From Aspidapion aeneum (lineage: Eukaryota; Arthropoda; Insecta; Coleoptera; Brentidae), in contig OY755038.1 in assembly GCA_963576565.1 (NCBI GenBank), positions 174,327,287-174,391,286 of the forward strand: a stretch of DNA of 64,000 nt, written 5' to 3'. Under the pieces are notes generated by a model. The model did not search any database and was not told the DNA's origin. It worked only from the letters and a program-made list of their open reading frames with translations. The position numbers and the translations under genes were made by a program. This document shows positions 35,656 to 45,656 of this stretch, piece by piece; the stretch's first letter is position 1; the number at the start of each line of letters is the position of its first letter.

Positions 35656-38600
35656 AAAGGACTAGCATTTAATTCCGGAATAAAGCATTTAATTAGCCTT
35701 TAATATGAAGAGGTTGGTTCCACCTCAAATTCATATGTTTCGCCATCAGGGGCCCTAAACCGCAATGCGTAAAGTTAGCAGTGCAGATTTTAGTTTTTTA
35801 AAAATTCAAAAAAGGAGGGAAAGCATTTAATTCCAGAATGGAGCATTTAATTAGCCTTTAATATGAAGAGGTTGGTTCCACCTCAAATTCATATGTTTGG
35901 CCATCTGGGGCCCTAAATCGCCATGCGTAAAGTTAGCAGTGCAGATTTTAGTTTTTTTAAAAATCAAAAAAGGAGGGGGAGCATTTAGTTCCGGAATGGA
36001 GCATTTAATTAGCCTTTAATATGAAGAGGTTGGTTTCACCTCAAATTCATATGTTTCATCATCAGGGCCCCTAAACCGCAATGCGTAACGTTAGCAGTGC
36101 AGATTTTAGTTTTTTTAAAAATCAAAAAAAGACGGGGAGCATTTAATTCAGGAATGGAGCATTTAATTAGCCTTTAATATGAAGAGGTTGGTTCCATCGC
36201 AAATTCATATGTTTCGCCATCAGGGGCCCTAAACCGCAATGCGTAAAGTTAGCAGTGCAGATTTTAGTTTTTTAAAAAATCAAAAAAGGAGGGGGAGCAT
36301 TTAATTCCTGAATGGAGCATTTAATTAGCCTTTAATATGAATAAGTTGGTTCCACCGTCAATTCATATGTTTCGCCATCAGGGGCCATAAACCGCAATGC
36401 GTAAAATTAGCAGAGCAGATTTTAGTTTTTTAAAAAATCAAAAAAAGACGGGGAGCATTTAATTCCGGAATGGAGCATTTAATTAGCCTTTAATATGAAG
36501 AGGTTGGTTCCACCTCAAACTCATATGTTTCGCCATCAGGGGCCCTAAACCGCAATGCGTAAAGTTAGCAGTGCAGATTTTAGTTAGTTAGCATTTAATT
36601 CCGGAATGAAGCATTTAATTAGCCTTTAATAGGAAGAGGTTGGTTCCACCTCAAATTCATATGTTTCGCCATCAGGGGCCCTAAACCGCAATGCGTAAAG
36701 TTAGCAGTGCAGATTTTAGTTTTTTAAAAAATCAAAAAAAGACGAGGAGCATTTAATTCCGCATTTAATTAGCCTTTAATATGAAGAGGTTGGTTCCACC
36801 ACAAATTCATATGTTTCGCCATCAGGGGCCCTAAACCGTAATGCGTAAAGTTAGCAGTGCAGATTTTAGTTTTTTAAAAAATCACAAAAGGAGGGGGAGC
36901 ATTTAATTCCGGAATGGATCATTTAATTAGCCTTTAATATGAAGAGGTTGGTTTCACCTCAAATTCATATGTTTTATCATCAGGGACCCTAAACCGCAAT
37001 GCGTAACGTTAGCAGTGCAGATTTTAGTTTTTTAAAGAATCAAAAAAAGACGGGGAGCATTTAATTCCGGAATAGAGCATTTAATTAGCCTTTAATATGA
37101 AGAGGTTGGTTCCACCTCAAATTCATATGTTTCGCCATCAGGGGCCCTAAACCGCAATGCGTAAAGTTAGCAGTGCAGATTTTAGTTTTTTAAAAAATGA
37201 AAAAAGGAGGGGGAGCATTTAATTCCTGAATGGAGCATATAATTAGCCTTTAATATGAAGAGGTTGGTTCCACCTTCAATTCATATGTTTCGCCATCAGG
37301 GGCCATAAACCGCAATGCGTAAAGTTAGCAGTGCAGATTTTAGTTTTTTAAAAAATCAAAAAAAGACGGGGAGCATTTAATTCCGGAATGGAGCATTTAA
37401 TTAGCCTTTAATATGAAGAGGTTGGTTCCACCTCAAACTCATATGTTTCGCCATCAGGGGCCATAAACCGCAATGCGTAAAGTTAGCAGTGCAGATTTTA
37501 GTTTTTTAAAAAATCAAAAAAGGAGGGGGAGCATTTAATTCCTGAATGGAGCATTTAATTAGCCTTTAATATGAAGAGGTTGGTTCCACCTTCAATTCAT
37601 ATGTTTCGCCATCAGGGACCATAAACCGCAATGCGTAAAGTTAGCAGTGCAGATTTTAGTTTTTTTAAAAATTAAAAAGAGACGGGGAGCATTTAATTCC
37701 GCATTTAATTAGCCTTTAATATGAAGAGGTTGGTTCCACCTCAAATTCATATGTTTCGCCATCAGGGGCCCTAAACCGTAATGCGTAAAGTTAGCAGTGC
37801 AGATTTTAGTTTTTTTAAAAATCAAAAAAGGAGGGGGAACATTTAATTCCGGAATGGAGCATTTAATTAGCCTTTAATATGAAGAGGTTGGTTCCACCTC
37901 AAATTCATATGTTTCGCCATCAGGGGCCCTAAACCGCAATGCGTAAAGTTAGCAGTGCAGATTTTAGTTTTTAAAAAAATGAAAAAGAGACGGGGAGCAT
38001 TTAATTCCGCATTTAATTAGCCTTTAATATGAAGAGGTTGGTTCCACCTCAAATTCATATGTTTCGCCATCAGGGGCCCTAAACCGTAATGCGTAAAGTT
38101 AGCAGTGCAGATTTTAGTTTTTTAAAAAATCAAAAAAAGACGGGGAGCATTTAATTCCGGAATGGAGCATTTAATTAGCCTTTAATATGAGGAGGTTGGT
38201 TCCACCTCAAACTCATATGTTTCGCCATCAGGGGCCCTAAACCGCAATGCGTAAAGTTAGCAGTGCAGATTTTAGTTTTTTTAAAAATCAAAAAAAGACG
38301 GGGAGCATTTAATTCCGGAATGGAGCATTTAATTAGCCATTAATATGAAGACGTTGGTTCCACCTCAAATTCATATGTTTCGCCATCAGGGGCCCTAAAC
38401 CGCAATGCGTAAAGTTAGCAGTGCAGATTTTAGTTTTTTAAAAAATCAAAAAAGGAGAAGGAGCATTTAGTTCCGGAATGGAGCCTTTAATATGAAGAGG
38501 TTGGTTCCACCTTCAATTCATATGTTTCGCCATCAGGGGCCCTAAATCGCCATGCGTAAAGTTAGCACAGCAGATTTTAATTTTTTAAAAATTCAAAAAA

Positions 38601-38939
38601 GGAGGGCAAGCATTTAATTCCAGAATGGAGCATTTAATTAGCCTTTAATATGAAGAGGTTGGTTCCGCCTCAAATTCATATGTCTTGCCATCAGGGGCCC
38701 TAAACCGCAATGCGTAAAGTTAGCAGTGCAGATTTTAGTTTTTTATAAAATCAGAAAAGGAGGGGGAGCATTTAATTCCGGAATGGAGCATTTAATTAGC
38801 CTTTAATATGAAGAGGTTGGTTCCACCTTCAATTCATATGTTTCGCCATTAGTGGCCCTAAATCGCCATGCGTAAAGTTAGCAGTACAGATTTTGATTTT
38901 TTTTAAATAAGAAAGGGGGGGGGGGAGTATGTGATTTTG
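35656..38939 (-). repeat. Right satellite arm, ~21 monomers of ~158 bp
   Basis: Same monomer as the left arm in reverse complement, with GCGTAAAGTTAGCAGTGCAG recurring about every 147-162 bp from 35766 to about 38870. Several units are shortened near the CCGGAAT segment (around 36590, 36757, 37700, 37999). It is nearly twice the left arm's length. Ends at a G run near 38915-38930. Confidence 0.95.
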
Positions 38940-39298
38940 GAATGGAGCATTTAATTTGCCTTTAATTCGTAGATCAACATTGTATTATAGATTGTATGGA
39001 TTTGGTGCTCCGGACATCCTGCACTGCTAAGTCCCTTAGGGAGCTAGCAGTGCAAGCAATATCTCCAAAACTACTTGCGTAATAAATATGGGAATAGAGC
39101 ATTTAATTAGCCTTTAATTCATAGATCATTATAGTATCGTAGAATTTATCAGTTCATCGCTCTGAACATGCTGCACTGCTAACTCCTATGGGGAGCTGGC
39201 AGTGCAAACAATATCTCTAAAACTACAAGAGCATTAAATTTGGGAATAGAGCATTTAATTAGACTAAAATGAGCCTTAAATTGTGGCATGGAAAAATC
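38940..39298 (-). repeat. Right terminal module of the fold-back element
   Basis: Mirror of 32780-33145, with the two hairpins at about 39023-39058 and 39172-39208. Several substitutions relative to the left module. Confidence 0.8.
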
Positions 39299-39323
39299 CT
39301 TGCACTGCTGACCTTGCACTGCT

Positions 39324-40420
39324 AACTTTATGGACGTCCCCAGATGCTGGAATAAGAGGATAGCAAATTTCATCCTTGAACTTGGATTTAAAAGAAGTGA
39401 AGCAGATCCTTGTCTTTTCATTAAGAAAGATGAAAAAAGCTTACTACTTATGGCACTTTATGTTGACGATGGTCTTATAGCGTCAAATGACAAGAAAATA
39501 GAACAAGATTTTTTAGATATGCTAAAAACAGAATTCAAAATTACTGTTAAGCCTGCTAGTTACTTTCTGGGCTTAGAGATTGATAAAGAGAAAGATTTAG
39601 TCTGTGTTAGTCAAACAGCATATACAAAGAAACCGCTGGAAAGATTTGGCATGGAAAACTGCAGACCTGTCTCGACGCCAGTCACTAAGGAAACTATCCA
39701 GTTAGGGAAGGAAGACAAAGAAAAAGCAACTGAAAATTTCCCTTATCGAGAAGCAGTTGGCGCTTTGTTATACCTAATGACTGGAACAAGGCCAGATATA
39801 GCGTATGCAGTGGGTGTAGCATCTCGAAATCTTGAAAATCCTACCAAAGAAGACATTGTTAGGGTAAAACGAATTTTTCGATATTTGAAGGGAACCCTGA
39901 ACTATGGTCTACAATATTTGGCTGGAATCGGAGGCTACCTCAAGCTTTTAGCGATGCAGACCATGCTGGAGATGCAACGACTGGTCGATCTACTACTGGA
40001 GTCATCTGCATGTATGCATCTTGTGCTGTGTCCTGGTTAAGTCAAAGACAACCCTCTGTGTCCATATCAACTACTGAGGCTGAAATAGTAGCTGCAAGCG
40101 AAGCCGCCAAGTAAGTTGTATGGCTACGACGACTTTATGAAGAAGTTGTTGATTTAAAAGAAATTCCGTCAGTGATGGTAGATAATGAAGCTGCAATTAA
40201 GTTAGCTCAAAATCCTGAATTCCATCGCAGAACGAAACATATCAGAACAAGGCATTTCTTCGTACGAGAAATGGTATCTGAAGAAATGTTAGAAGTCAAA
40301 CAAATTTCAACTATCCTACAAGTAGCAGATGCTTTGACGAAGCCTATATTCAAACCACGTTTGGAAAAACTTCGTGACAGTATGGGTTTTGTCAAACTAG
40401 CAAACGAGGGAAGGTGTTGA
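39324..40420 (+). pseudogene. Copia-1 RT (second half) and RNase H
   Basis: Frame 39330-40040 resumes the copia RT at PRCWNKRIANFILELGF and includes the catalytic MALYVDDGLIAS (DD), then YFLGLEIDKEKD and the thumb region TGTRPDIAYAVGVASRNLEN. Near 39925 the frame shifts: the RNase H start reads FSDADHAGDATTGRSTTG (catalytic Asp) in a different frame, with a TAA near 40112. Frame 40172-40420 has VDNEAAIKLAQNPEFHRRTK and ILQVADALTK, the copia RNase H end. The stop TGA lies at 40418-40420, inside the first bases of the 3' LTR. About 118 residues of the RT N-terminal half, by comparison with copia-2, are missing at the fold-back junction. Confidence 0.9.
40406..40414 (+). promoter_or_regulatory. 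Copia-1 polypurine tract
   Basis: GAGGGAAGG immediately before the 3' LTR; it is also the last codons of pol. Confidence 0.65.
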
Positions 40421-40571
40421 AGCTAGTGTCCCTAGTTCAGCTGGACATTTTAAGTTTGTCAATGTTTTTTGACAATAGAAAAAATAAATAAAAAATTTTG
40501 TCATAAAAGTTAGTTTTGTTTACTCTATAAAAGTTACTACTAACTAAGGATCATCCACTTTAATTTCAATT
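40415..40571 (+). repeat. Copia-1 3' LTR
   Basis: 157 bp, three substitutions relative to 29913-30069; followed by the target repeat CATTT. Confidence 0.92.
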
Positions 40572-40576
40572 CATTT

Positions 40577-41316
40577 GACCATTCATGATCCGCTAAACCG
40601 GATTTTTCAATATCCCCTAATTGGGTACTTTTTAGATGTTCATTTACTCTAACCTGAAGAGGGCGTTTCGTTTCACCTACATATGATTTACCACACTCAC
40701 ACGGGATTTGGTAAATACATTCCATTTTATTTGAGGGATTTTCTGGTTTTGTTTTAGTTACAAAACTTCTTATCGTATTTCCCGATGAAAATACTGTTTT
40801 GATACTATAGTGCTTGGCTATTCGTCTTATTTTTTCTGAAATCCCTTGAACATATGGAATGCTAATAACACCCAACGGATTATTACTTTGAGAATTTGCT
40901 ACATTTGGTTTGTTTTTAATTTTAGAGATCACTGAGTTAATTATTTTCTCGGAATAACCATTTTGTTCTAACATTATTACTACAAATATTTACGGCTCTT
41001 GAATACAAACTTCTTATAACTCCTTGTTTTGTAGCAACAGAATGGTTACACTTAAAACTTAGGTAGTGTCCCGTGTGAGTAGGTTTCCTATATATAGTGG
41101 TTTGAATGTTTCTGTCTAATCATTTGACAAGAACATCCACAAATGGTAAGGCCGAATCTTTTCCGTGGTGCATTTGATTGTTGGTCGAATACCGTTCAGA
41201 TGGTGTAGAAAATTCTGTAGTTTGTTATCATTTCCCGGCCATATAATAAAGGTGTCTTCCATGTATCGTAGCCATAGTTTTGGTTTGACTCTTGCTGTGT
41301 CGATCGCAAGAGTCAA
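40577..41316 (-). pseudogene. Penelope-like element, RT end and GIY-YIG endonuclease
   Basis: From 41316 downward the RT piece reads WLRYMEDTFIIWPGNDNKLQ, where the catalytic Y-x-D-D is Y-M-E-D, then LNGIRPTIKCTTE. A gap with stops (41115-40975) precedes a 144-residue frame with the linker NPLGVISIPYVQGISEKI and the endonuclease core CIYQIPCECGKSYVGETKRP (GIY-YIG-type, Y...YVG) then RVNEHLKS and ADHEWSN. The gene is cut at 40577 by copia-1 and continues at 29912. Penelope-like elements use this single protein for reverse transcription and target cleavage. Confidence 0.85.
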
Positions 41317-41325
41317 ACCAATGGA
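41280..41325. repeat. Short palindrome at the Penelope 5' truncation
   Basis: TTGGTTTGACTCTTGC and GCAAGAGTCAAACCAA are exact inverted repeats around nine bases. The Penelope coding match ends here, so this is probably an inverted stub created at insertion. Confidence 0.7.
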
Positions 41326-41370
41326 TTACGAAAAAAACATCAAAATACATTTTTTAAAACTTGAAAAATT

Positions 41371-41531
41371 TATTAGATTGATAACCATGTATATACTATT
41401 TAACAACCTTATATTTAATGACTATGTCAATGTTACATTTTTTCTGTCACAAGATTATCTTCATAAAAAAGTTGTTCAAAATAAAACTAGGTTGTGATCA
41501 ATTCCTGCTGTTTATTAGTACTCTGCTAATA
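41371..41531 (+). repeat. Copia-2 5' LTR
   Basis: 161 bp, starts TATTAGATTGATAACC and ends CTCTGCTAATA; immediately followed by GGTTATGGAGCC. Confidence 0.9.
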
Positions 41532-41543
41532 GGTTATGGAGCC
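41532..41543 (+). promoter_or_regulatory. Copia-2 primer-binding site
   Basis: GGTTATGGAGCC abuts the 5' LTR, the copia-type site for an internal initiator tRNA-Met fragment. Confidence 0.7.
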
Positions 41544-41629
41544 AGAGCTAAATTAGGCTGATTGATTTCAAACAAAAACGTGAGTTTTTTGCTTTAAGAA
41601 TTAATTCCTGTTCAAGTCCAAATCAGACG

Positions 41630-42898
41630 ATGTCGCAAGATAGTTCTTCAACATCCTTAAGCCTAGGAGGTTTCGCAAAACTCAAAGGTCGCGAAAACTA
41701 TGGAATATGGAAGTTTCAAATGAAGAATTTGTTGATGCATGACAATTTGTGGTGGCCAGGTGGTAAAACGTACCAGACCCCTGTGGTAGGATATCCTGAT
41801 GACGACAAAACTGATCAAAGTTCAAGAACAAGAAGAGATGAAAAAGCTTTATGTAAAATCAATTTAATGCTAGAATCATGCTGTTTATCACACGTGATGA
41901 ATGCAGAAAAGGCAAAAGATGCTTGGATTGCATTAGAAATAGCTTATGAAGATAAGGGCTTCGCCGAGTAAGTAAGTAAATTTGAAAACTTCTGTAACAT
42001 GGAAGACTATGTAAATGAAATTATGTCCTTAGCGCAACAATTAAAAGGTATTGGTAAGCCAGTAGAGGACGAGTACATAGCTATTATCATGCTACAAGGA
42101 CTACCAGAAGAGTACGATCCTATGACGATGGCCTTAGAACACTCAAACGTTGAAATTACGAGTGATCTGGTTAAGACGAAACTTTTGCAAGATAAAAAGT
42201 GGGCAACTTCAAAAGATAATTCTGCTCTTTTTACTAAAAATAAACAAAAGAAGTACAAAAATCCATGGTGTTTTCGATGTAAGCAATCGCATACCAAATT
42301 TGACTGTCATAAGCAACAAGAATCAAAAAGTGAAGAGAGTTCAAGTGACAAAAAAGGTAAAAATAAATCACATAAAACCTTGTTTACAGCACTTGGTGCT
42401 GGATCTTTTAATAATAAAGATTGGTTTATTGACAGTGGTGCTACAAACCACATGACACCCGATACCAATATTATTAAACATTTTTATGAGGAAAATAAAG
42501 GACTAGCAATCACAGTAGCTAATGATTCAAAGCTGTATAGTTCCGGAAGTGGCGATGTACCTGTAGAAATAAAAACGGGAAAAATTTCAAAAATTTCTGA
42601 CGTAATTTGTGTCCCAAATTTATCAGCAAATCTATTATCTGTTAGTACCTTAACAAATAAAGGGTATACAGTTGTTTTTGACCAGAAAAGTTGCAAGATT
42701 TTCGATGCAATTAGATGTCAAGCCAGTGGTGATGTAATAGCAACCGGCAGCAATGTTTCTGGAGTTTACAAGTTAGATTTAGCAACGCAAACGACAGACG
42801 TTGAGAGCGCAAACTTATGTACACAAGATGAAGAGAATCTGTGGCACAGACAGTTAGGTCACTTAAACAGAGTAAGCAGGAGGAGGAGTTGTTTTTAA
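41630..42898 (+). pseudogene. Copia-2 gag, protease and integrase zinc-domain start
   Basis: ATG at 41630 starts Gag (GGFAKLKGRENYGIWKFQ is the conserved copia Gag opening). An in-frame TAA at 41969-41971 is followed by the same frame with MEDYVNEIMSLAQQLKGIG and ILMLQGLP-like IIMLQGLPEEYDP. The zinc knuckle CFRCKQSHTKFDC has C-x2-C-x3-H-x4-C, one residue shorter than normal. The protease has WFIDSGATNHM (intact D-S-G). The frame ends just after LWHRQLGHLNRV (first half of the integrase zinc site) at 42898. Confidence 0.88.
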
Positions 42899-43656
42899 AG
42901 GCAAATTCTAAAGAGGCAATAAATTGTATTCCACTTATAGAGGGAAAACAATCAAAAAAACCTTTTCCAAAGAATAAAGACAAAAACCTAGCCAAGAACA
43001 AACTTGATCTGATTCATTCTGATTTATGCGGACCTATGCCTACCGATTCTTATGGTTCAAAGAAGTACATGTTAACTCTTGTGGATGATCATAGCAGAAA
43101 AGTTTTTGTTTACTTCATAGCCAGGAAAGATGAAGTAAAAGAATGTTTTATAGACTTTGCCAACATGGTAGAAAATGAATGTGAACGAAAAATTAAAATT
43201 TTACGCACCAATAATGGTAAAGAATACTGTAATTCAGCTTTAACCAAATTTCTAAAAGATCGTGGCATAAAGCATCAGTTGACATGCTCTTACACGCTTG
43301 AGCAAAATGGTGTAGCTGAGCGGATGAATCGAACAATTATTGAGAAAACGAGATCCATGATGAAAGATGCTAAATGTGATCAAAAATTATGGGCAGAAGC
43401 TGCAAATACAGCTGTTTACCTGACTAATCGTTCTCCAACTAAAAAGCTACCTGGCAAAACTCCAAATGAAGTATGGACTGGAGAAAAAGTTAAGTTAGAA
43501 CATTTAAAAGTTTTTGGATGTACTGCTTACGCTCATATTCCGAAACAAAAGCGGAAAAAATTAGATTCAAAGTGTCAAAAATTAATGTTTGTTGGTTATT
43601 CTGAAGATACAAAAGGATATCGACTTTTTGACAGTTCAATTCAACAGAAGCTGTGA
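42841..43656 (+). pseudogene. Copia-2 integrase core with substituted catalytic residue
   Basis: A new frame continues the integrase. The zinc site's Cys pair is damaged: INCIPLIEGKQ keeps one Cys, and Leu replaces the second. The first catalytic Asp is in LIHSDLCGPM. The second should sit in a DNG motif but reads ILRTNNGKEY (Asn for Asp). The Glu is in EQNGVAERMNRT. Downstream KVFGCTAYAHIPKQKRKK is the usual copia C-terminal part. The frame shifts again after SSIQQKL at 43656. With Asn at a catalytic position and a broken zinc site this enzyme should be inactive. Confidence 0.88.
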
Positions 43657-43659
43657 CCA

Positions 43660-45453
43660 CTGAAATACAATCAAAAGAAAATATTTTTCCCATTCTTTGT
43701 GAGAAAGAAGAGTTAACTTCAGAAGAAGAGTTCTCAAATAATATTTTAGAAAATACGATTGATGCGCAAAGTGAGAAATAACAACCTATTGATTCTCAAA
43801 ATAAAGAATCATCTAGTTCATCATCTGTAATAACAGAATGTCAAGAAGAAACAGGATGTAATCGTTATCCTCACAGAAATCGAAAAGCAACTGATTTTTC
43901 TGATTATGTTACGTACCAATGTTTAACAGAATCATCTGATCCAGTGACAATTTCACAAGCGATGTCAAGTCCTGACAAAATAAATGGCAGGAAGCTATGA
44001 AAAAAGAACTAAAATCTATGAGAGAAAATAAAGTTTGGAAGCTTGTTGATAAGTCACCAGATATGGTTAATATTGTAAAAAACAAATGGGTTTTTAAGGC
44101 AAAGAAAAATAGCGATGGTGAGTTAGTGACACATAAGGCAAGATTGGTAGTAAAAAGATTTACTCAGCAAGAGGGTGTAGACTAATAAGAGACCTATTCA
44201 CCAGTCATTCGTCTTAGCACTTTAAGAATTTCGTTTTCAATTTCCACAGCTATGAATCTTGAAATCGACCATCTAGATGTCGAAACAGCTTTCCTCAACG
44301 GGGAGTTAGAAGAAAAAATTTATATGACTCAGCCTGAGGGATTCATAGAAAATGGACAAGAAAACATAGTTTGCTTACTAAAGAGAGCTATTTATGGCCT
44401 AAAACAGTCTTCAAGAGTCTGGAATTTTAAAGCCAAAGAAGTTTTGCTAAATTCAGGTTACAGCCAATGTCAAAATGATGCATGTGTTTTTCTAAAGAGA
44501 GATGGACATAGAATTGTCTATGTAGCACTGTATGTAGATGATTTTTTTATTTTCTATAATGACAAAGGGATGGCTGACATTTTAAAATCCAAATTGCAAG
44601 AAAATTTCAAAATCAAAGACCTTGGACCAGTTTCTTATGCATTAGGCATCAAAGTTGAAAGAGTTAGACAAAAAAGACATCTAAAATTAAGTCAAAAACA
44701 GTATCTATTATCTGTACTTAACAAATTTGGAATGCAAGATGCAAAGGCAGTTGGAACTCCTCTAGAACCAAATGTGATGTTTAGCTGCAGTAATCAATTT
44801 ATTGATAATGTGCCATACCAACAGCTTATTGGGTCGCTCATGTATCTTTGTGTAGCAACAAGACCTGACATATGTTATGCTGTATAAATCAATAAACATA
44901 CGATTGAACATTGGAATGCCGCAAAACATGTCTTAAGGTACCTAAAAGGGACAATGAATTTATGCTTGACCTACAGAGGGGATCAAATTGACTTTAAAGC
45001 ATACGTAGATGCAGATTGGGCCAATGATGTTACTGAGAGAAAGTCATTCAGTGGATACGTGTTTACCATGTGTGACAGCGCAGATTCATGGGGTTGCAAG
45101 AAACAAATAAGTGTGTCTTTATTGTCAACGGAAGCTGAATATGTGGCAATTTCAGAAGCCTCTAAGGAATGTGTTTACTTGAGCAGAATAATTCAGGAAT
45201 TATTACCAAGTAATCAACAACCTGTGGTACTTTACAATGATAGTCAATCAGCACAGAAACTTATTCAGAATCCAGTCTACCATAAATAACCAAGCACATA
45301 GATGTGAGATATCACTACATTAGGGAGTTGGTACTGGAAAAGAAGATAAATATTTTATATCTATCTACGTCTGAAATGATAGCTGACATTTGTACAAAGT
45401 CTTTGCCTGTTCCCAAACAGAAATTTTGTACAAGTGGATTAGGTTTAAGATAG
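43660..45453 (+). pseudogene. Copia-2 reverse transcriptase and RNase H
   Basis: After an acidic linker, RT begins at KKELKSMRENKVWKLVDKS (43997). Tandem stops TAA TAA at 44183-44188 interrupt before ETYSPVIRLSTLRI. Catalytic motifs are ETAFLNGELEEKIYM (palm Asp in the preceding HLDVETAF) and YVALYVDDFFIF (DD). A TAA at 44885-44887 follows ATRPDICYAV. RNase H (44954 on) has FKAYVDADWANDVTERKSFS and LLSTEAEYVAISEA. A frameshift near 45290 leads to IDVRYHYIRELVLEKKIN and the final stop at about 45451-45453. Closest to insect copia pol. Confidence 0.88.
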
Positions 45454-45490
45454 TTCTTTTTAAATAGATATTTACATGCTTAAGAGGGTG

Positions 45491-45651
45491 TATTAGATTG
45501 ATAACCATGTATATACTATTTAACAACCTTATATTTAATGACTATGTCAATGTTACATTTTTTCTGTCACAAGATTATCTTCATAAAAAAATTGTTCAAA
45601 ATAAAACTACGTTGTGATCAATTCCTGCTGTTTATTAGTACTCTGCTAATA
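45491..45651 (+). repeat. Copia-2 3' LTR
   Basis: 161 bp, two differences from the 5' LTR; preceded by the purine-rich AAGAGGGTG (45482-45490), the probable polypurine tract. Confidence 0.9.
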
Positions 45652-45656
45652 AAATT

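Larger units (their letters stand above)
32769..39323. mobile_element. Fold-back element with satellite-array arms (~6.5 kb)
   Basis: Both outer ends begin AGCAGTGCAAG and continue ATTTTTCCATGCC then CACAATTTAAGGCTCATTT in inverted orientation. Inward come a two-unit terminal module (~152 bp per unit, each with a 36-bp hairpin), a poly-C or poly-G run, then tandem ~158-bp monomers: about 12 in the left arm and about 21 in the right arm in opposite orientation. A ~635-bp centre separates the arms. No transposase frame was found. The right end carries the terminal word CTTGCACTGCT twice (39299-39309 and 39313-39323). No clean target duplication; part of the copia RT is missing at the junction. 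Confidence 0.85.
29913..40571 (+). mobile_element. Ty1/copia element copia-1, split by a fold-back element
   Basis: Two 157-bp LTRs (29913-30069 and 40415-40571) with 3 differences, flanked by the 5-bp repeat CATTT (29908-29912; 40572-40576). A primer-binding site follows the 5' LTR. One gag-pol polyprotein region encodes Gag, protease, integrase, RT and RNase H in copia order. It inserted into a Penelope-like element on the opposite strand, and a 6.5 kb fold-back element later inserted in its RT. Without that insert it would be about 4.1 kb. In-frame stops and frameshifts make it non-autonomous. Confidence 0.93.
41371..45651 (+). mobile_element. Ty1/copia element copia-2, full length but inactive
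   Basis: LTRs of 161 bp (41371-41531 and 45491-45651) differ at 2 positions. Target repeat AAATT on both sides (41366-41370; 45652-45656). The LTR termini are TATTAG...CTAATA instead of TG...CA. It contains gag, protease, integrase, RT and RNase H in copia order, with several stops, at least three frameshifts and substituted catalytic residues. Clearly a different family from copia-1. Confidence 0.93.

Noticed and set aside
33146..38939. CRISPR-like array of repeats
   Set aside because: Repeats are ~158 bp, without unique spacers, in two opposed arms, and in a eukaryotic transposon context. It is satellite DNA, not CRISPR.
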